Assembly: GCF_001644605.1 (NCBI RefSeq)
Contig: NZ_CP011388.1
Span: 3,949,501 to 4,013,500, forward strand
DNA length: 64,000 nt
Direction of reading: 5' to 3'
DNA from: Paenibacillus swuensis
GTDB lineage: Bacteria; Bacillota; Bacilli; Paenibacillales; DY6
The position numbers and the translations under genes are program-made. Below the pieces are notes generated by a model, which searched no databases, was not told where the DNA came from, and worked only from the letters and a program-made list of their open reading frames with translations. Positions 60,354 through 64,000 of this stretch are shown here, in pieces; the first letter of the stretch is position 1; each line of letters begins with the position of its first letter.

Positions 60354-61793
60354 TTATTGTTTATTCTTCTTGATCTGTTCTTTGACATAGCGGCGAATGA
60401 CATGGGCTCCCAATAGGAAACCGACAAGCAAACCGGAGAAGGTAATAAATAAAGCGATATATTCAAAGACGGAATATCCTCCCATTTTGCCCCAATCGAT
60501 ATCGCCCTTTAAATCTTCGATGACCTGATTCATACCATAGATTCCGCCAACTACAGTGTATAAAGTTAAGATCATTAGCAGGTAATTCTGATTTCGCGAG
60601 GCAAACCGCTCCTGATATTTAAATAAATCCATTAATGTCTGTTTAACATCTTGATACAGTTCGTTATTGTTGAAGATTCTGCGCATCATGATAAATATTT
60701 CTCGCCCTTGCGATTGTGACACTAATTCCAGGAAAAAATATTTGGACGAGAATTTAGTAATATTCCTGATCAGATCCTCGATTGCGTCGTTGTCTCTTGC
60801 CATACGAACATGGGAATAGCAATTGGACAGCTTAAGCAGCACGATTTTGTGAAACATATTTAGGAGCAACCCATAGTAATACTCCCCGAACATCTGATTG
60901 GCCAAATGACGCATGCGTCCTTCGGTTTGATTTGTAATGCATGCGAAAGTATGCTCATTTACGATATAATTCGTGTCCGGAGCCCAACGGTTATAACTGT
61001 GGATCTCACAATATCTTTGAATGTAATCGGGATTGCTTGAGGAAATGAAAGGCTTGCCGTCCATATCATAGCCATCGAGTCGCGCCACCCTGTACAGATC
61101 GTTCTGAATATACTGCTCCCCTTCCTCTAGCCCATAAAAGAAGATGCAATACATACGCTCATCCATAAAATAAGGCAACGTTTCAAAATAAGCGCCCTCC
61201 ATACCCGATTTGTCCAAAAAAGGAAGGATTCCAGACGCCAATTTCTGGAAAATAAACTTTTCAACTTCTTCGTAGTCGACCCCATCATGTTGAATGGACG
61301 TTTGGCAATCCTGATCCGTCACATCCTGCAGTACACGCAAGCGGCTGGCAAATTCCAAGGCGGTGCTAAGCACTATGGATTCACCCGCAAGCTCTGTACG
61401 AATCGTTATGAATCCAAGGTCAAACGGACACAACATGACATCTATAGATAAAATGCGAAAAGGAATGGCATGGAACGGCGTATTCAGCTCGCATTCCAAA
61501 TCAAGTTTTTTGGAGAATCGTTGCATGGCATCCGGATCATCCTCGTGCGGAAACAGAACATTCGAGGTGAACGGCAGGAAATATCGCTCCATTCGCTGGT
61601 GGGAGACATTGAATTCCGAACCGTAATATTTCTTTTCCAGCTCCATCTTATTTAAATAAAAGGGTTCATAACCATCTGATACGAGCTGAGAGATCATAGA
61701 TTCGCGTTTATTCGGCTCGATCGAAAAGGGGAAAATAAATTGACCTAATCCGGTGCGCAGCTTCTTTTCAGTAACTTCTTGTTTCATTTGCAT
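60354..61793 (-). CDS. CorA-like two-helix membrane protein with GMN motif
   Basis: 479 residues. Most is a large soluble N-terminal domain without close resemblance to known magnesium transporters. The C-terminus has two membrane helices, and the first ends in YGMN (420-422), the hallmark of the CorA (2-TM-GxN) superfamily: MILTLYTVVGGIYGMN, then a short loop and FEYIALFITFSGLLVGFLLGAHVIRRY. The basic end is also CorA-like. It may carry divalent cations or be a relative with another function. The ~400-residue N-domain is far longer than the usual ~250. Confidence 0.75.
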   Translation of the reverse strand: MQMKQEVTEKKLRTGLGQFIFPFSIEPNKRESMISQLVSDGYEPFYLNKMELEKKYYGSEFNVSHQRMERYFLPFTSNVLFPHEDDPDAMQRFSKKLDLECELNTPFHAIPFRILSIDVMLCPFDLGFITIRTELAGESIVLSTALEFASRLRVLQDVTDQDCQTSIQHDGVDYEEVEKFIFQKLASGILPFLDKSGMEGAYFETLPYFMDERMYCIFFYGLEEGEQYIQNDLYRVARLDGYDMDGKPFISSSNPDYIQRYCEIHSYNRWAPDTNYIVNEHTFACITNQTEGRMRHLANQMFGEYYYGLLLNMFHKIVLLKLSNCYSHVRMARDNDAIEDLIRNITKFSSKYFFLELVSQSQGREIFIMMRRIFNNNELYQDVKQTLMDLFKYQERFASRNQNYLLMILTLYTVVGGIYGMNQVIEDLKGDIDWGKMGGYSVFEYIALFITFSGLLVGFLLGAHVIRRYVKEQIKKNKQ

Positions 61794-61899
61794 CCCCTTC
61801 AGTCTTATCCATTACGAGTCATTACCCATATTCGGCCGCGTCTTAACAAGTCCGTATTAAATGATCTTGAGAAATTCCGTAATCTAACCTTCATGATGT

Positions 61900-61930
61900 T
61901 GAAAAGCCGAATCCCTTAAGGAATCGGCTC
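61900..61930 (-). terminator. Terminator of the small gene at 61996
   Basis: An AGCCGATTCC/GGGATTCGGCT imperfect stem, followed by TTTTC on the minus strand. Confidence 0.7.
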
Positions 61931-61995
61931 AACAATTGTCGTATTCTGCGCTTTCCCGGGAAAGTTTTCTGTTCCCTGATGCTTATGCATTCGCC

Positions 61996-62202
61996 TTAGA
62001 TTAAACCGCTGCTGTCATCATAATCATATCGGAATCCGTCTTCTTGAGCGGCGGTCTCCGAATGAGACTGAATCATAGGCATGCTTTGCAGCTTGGTCAA
62101 CACCTGTCTGTATTGAATCTGGGCATGATAGGAGCCGCTATGATTCATAGCTTCATTCAGAGCTTGTTCAATTAAGGATCTTTCATTCTCTGATAGTTGC
62201 AT
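61996..62202 (-). CDS. Small helical protein, 68 residues
   Basis: MQLSENERSLIEQALNEAM, a helical region and then a short acidic C-terminus (GFRYDYDDSSGLI). GGAGGG lies 5 bases before the ATG at 62202, and the longer frame to 62217 would include it. No family is recognised. It has no membrane span. The transcript probably ends at the hairpin 61900-61930. Confidence 0.65.
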   Translation of the reverse strand: MQLSENERSLIEQALNEAMNHSGSYHAQIQYRQVLTKLQSMPMIQSHSETAAQEDGFRYDYDDSSGLI

Positions 62203-62270
62203 AGTGCCCTCCGTCAATTGATCTCATTCCCTCTTAGCATATCCATTCTTTTGAAAATTATAGTCGCTTG

Positions 62271-63233
62271 TTAAACATACGGAGCTTCCCAGCTTTTTTT
62301 GTTCCACCCCAACGTATCGCTGATGACATTTAAATTCCGGTCCAGTTCCACTTCGGCACCGAACGGCAGTTTATGATTATGCCAGAAGCGCATGTCGCTC
62401 CACACTACTTTGTATCCGTCGCGATGTTCCAGACACATCACATGCACCCGCTGGGCAAAATGCAGAAAAGCGCGCACACCGTCTGTGTGTATGGAAGCCT
62501 GGATCATCGGATTCTCTTCACCTTTGGTATATGTATCTTTATGAATGATTCGTCCGTAGCGGACATAACCGGTTTTGAACTGTTGTTCAGTCTCCACCAT
62601 AAATTGAAAGTAGAACCAATGCAGACTCGGGATGACATGACAATTTCCGGTATTTCCAAAATGTTCACGGACTTTATAAACAATCCATCTCTGATGGATA
62701 AAACGGAGAAGAATGTAAACGAATGTTACCCCAAACAATGATTTGAACATTTCACCGGCATTTACATCCGACAGGATCCAGACCAGCAGCCCACCCGCAT
62801 GCATCGTAAACAAGAACGGATCAAAAATAGAGAGAGTGTCGAGATGAAACCATTTTGCCGTAAAAGGTCTGAAGCACTGCACCCCGTAAGCGTTAAATAA
62901 ATCCAGAAATACGTGAAAGCAGACCGCTGTAAATATCCATCCATACAAATGCGACCATGAAGACAGCACACCGAATATCGCTGCGAGCGGCAAGGAAAGC
63001 AAGAGCGGCCATAGAAACAGTGCCGGTACGGAATGTGTAATCCCGCGATGGTGTCTGATGTAGGCTTTGGGACCTTTAAACCTTACAATCGAATCGAAAT
63101 CCGGGGCATGCGAACCGATTAACGTACCTATAAGTACAGCATGAAACATGGAATCCGACCCGCCAACCGACGGATCCAAACAAGCGAGCCCTGCCAACGA
63201 AGCGCCAAATACCAGATGACTACCCGTATCCAT
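62271..63233 (-). CDS. YfhP-like metal-dependent membrane hydrolase
   Basis: 320 residues. The N-terminal half has several hydrophobic helices (GASLAGLACLDPS, VLIGTLIGSHAPDFDSIVRF) with the metal-site pattern GSHAPDFD and RHHRGITHS. This is the LexA-binding, inner-membrane-associated hydrolase family (DUF457/YdjM; B. subtilis YfhP). The C-terminal ~130 residues are soluble. The function is unclear; YfhP is reported as a regulator near yfhQ (mutY). It faces the alkA-like gene across a 101-base gap. Confidence 0.85.
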   Translation of the reverse strand: MDTGSHLVFGASLAGLACLDPSVGGSDSMFHAVLIGTLIGSHAPDFDSIVRFKGPKAYIRHHRGITHSVPALFLWPLLLSLPLAAIFGVLSSWSHLYGWIFTAVCFHVFLDLFNAYGVQCFRPFTAKWFHLDTLSIFDPFLFTMHAGGLLVWILSDVNAGEMFKSLFGVTFVYILLRFIHQRWIVYKVREHFGNTGNCHVIPSLHWFYFQFMVETEQQFKTGYVRYGRIIHKDTYTKGEENPMIQASIHTDGVRAFLHFAQRVHVMCLEHRDGYKVVWSDMRFWHNHKLPFGAEVELDRNLNVISDTLGWNKKSWEAPYV

Positions 63234-63334
63234 TCGTTACGACTCCCCCTGCAATCATAATGGCAACTCGCAAGCCTGCTGAGGCTTATGATCGGAGCAT
63301 ACCATTGAACTGTTCGGGGCGTGTTTGTGCTGTT

Positions 63335-64000
63335 TTAAATTATTGTTGAGACGTTTGTTTTTTGATTTAAGCTTTCCCAAAGATAGAACGTTACATAACT
63401 GCACCAAGGCGACCACGAGGCTCCCATTTCACGGACAAAAGGCTCTCCGGGTTGCACATCCAACCCATAATTTTTGCGGATGGCATTCCGTAAACCGATG
63501 TCGGCAGCGGGCAACAGATTAGGTCTCCCCATTCCGAATAAAAGAAAGCACTCTACGGTCCATCTCCCGATGCCTCGAATCTTGACAAGCTGATTGATTA
63601 TATCCTCATCCTCCTTAAGCCGAAGGGTTTCAAGATCAAGTGTACCTTCCGCTACCGATCTGGCGAAATCAATGACATATTCCGCTTTACGCTGGCTGAA
63701 CTGTTGTTCACGCAGTTGTTCGTATGTAAGTGCCGCCACTTCCTGAGCGGAAGGAAATACAGGGTACAACGTTCCGTTTATTTCTAATGGTTTGGATGCG
63801 GCTTCTACAAGACGTCGATTCAGGGTGGAAGCAAACGTTAGATTAACTTGTTGTCCGATAATCGTTTTAGTCATGCATTCAAATAAATCCGCCTCCAGGA
63901 TGAAACGTAACCCGTAATGGTCAGCCGTCACTTTAGATAGTACCGGGTCCCCTTCCAAATGTGCATAAAACGACTTTAGATCGACATCTGCCGTAAGCAT
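63335..64000 (-). CDS. DNA-3-methyladenine glycosylase II (AlkA type), N-terminus beyond the window
   Basis: At least 221 residues ending at the window edge, where an internal or initiating ATG is the last codon. AlkA proteins are ~280-300 residues, so the N-terminal domain is likely missing. The helix-hairpin-helix motif VKIRGIGRWTVECFLLFGM is followed by the catalytic Asp in NLLPAADIGLRNAIRKNYG. It removes alkylated bases. The family usually has PADDLGL at the Asp; the present form PAADIGL keeps the reactive Asp. Confidence 0.9.
   Translation of the reverse strand: MLTADVDLKSFYAHLEGDPVLSKVTADHYGLRFILEADLFECMTKTIIGQQVNLTFASTLNRRLVEAASKPLEINGTLYPVFPSAQEVAALTYEQLREQQFSQRKAEYVIDFARSVAEGTLDLETLRLKEDEDIINQLVKIRGIGRWTVECFLLFGMGRPNLLPAADIGLRNAIRKNYGLDVQPGEPFVREMGASWSPWCSYVTFYLWESLNQKTNVSTII

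Noticed and set aside
63255-63294. Inverted repeat AAGCCT/AGGCTT upstream of the YfhP-like gene
   Set aside because: It lacks a T tract and is too short to assign; it may be chance in a 101-base gap.
1-64000. tRNA, rRNA, CRISPR arrays, insertion sequences or prophage genes
   Set aside because: None was recognised by eye on either strand; no transposase, integrase, capsid or repeat-spacer pattern appears.

Overview
The window looks like chromosomal DNA of a Paenibacillus-type member of the Bacillales (inference). The supporting signs are strong AGGAGG-type ribosome binding sites, ATGA-coupled operons, U-tract terminators, lipoproteins with Gram-positive lipoboxes, and genes typical of that group: FosB (bacillithiol-dependent), a YfmM-type ABC-F protein, MrfAB, a YhcX-type acyltransferase/nitrilase pair, a YezD-like protein, a WGxxGxxG protein, and a Tad pilus locus with an FHA/DUF6382 protein. 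I see no rRNA, tRNA, CRISPR array, insertion sequence or prophage. Most genes lie on the minus strand.

Layout. 1-1,640: nagA (cut by the window edge) behind a DeoR-type repressor with a visible promoter and operator. 1,788-3,414: thiN, a compact type I toxin-antitoxin locus (31-residue holin-like toxin plus an inferred antisense RNA), and ndk. 3,419-8,780: small accessory genes (AAA ATPase, DUF1697, HAD phosphatase, zinc ribbon, lipoprotein, fosB), with one frameshifted and one degraded acetyltransferase. 8,789-13,853: PhnP-like phosphodiesterase, AIM24 protein, AzlCD exporter, a GNAT protein, and a GNAT/nitrilase pair equivalent to a split, order-swapped YhcX. 14,092-16,701: secreted NlpC/P60 hydrolase and a two-component system. 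16,816-22,360: sulfate uptake region with two divergent sulfate-binding proteins, CysT/CysW without CysA, a hydrolase and a YezD-like protein. Three promoters there share the element ATCGGA(A/T)TT, which resembles CymR control. 22,474-29,050: pentapeptide-repeat protein with a cysteine cluster, ribose-type ABC importer, WGxxGxxG protein, ChrA. 29,077-30,654: yfmM-like ABC-F gene.

30,718-38,750 holds the most striking unit: a tightly coupled five-gene operon with its own promoter. It encodes an SNF2 helicase, a SWIM zinc-finger protein, two unrecognised proteins that share a C-terminal tail, and a lidless Hsp70. 38,775-50,490 is a Tad (Flp pilus) operon, including a small membrane protein at its head and flanked by signalling genes: a Ser/Thr kinase fused to a degenerate ParA/TadZ-like domain, and an FHA protein. 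50,683-64,000 holds RNA methylation and DNA repair genes (FtsJ/RlmM-like methyltransferase, endonuclease IV, Fpg-family glycosylase, MrfAB, AlkA-like glycosylase), a thioredoxin, an orphan ABC ATPase, a NagD-type phosphatase, an oxidoreductase, a CorA-like membrane protein and a YfhP-like membrane protein.

Working picture (inference): ordinary chromosome carrying several under-described modules. The best candidates for a new system are the SNF2-SWIM-Hsp70 operon, the kinase-controlled Tad locus, and the type I toxin locus with complementary mRNA ends.
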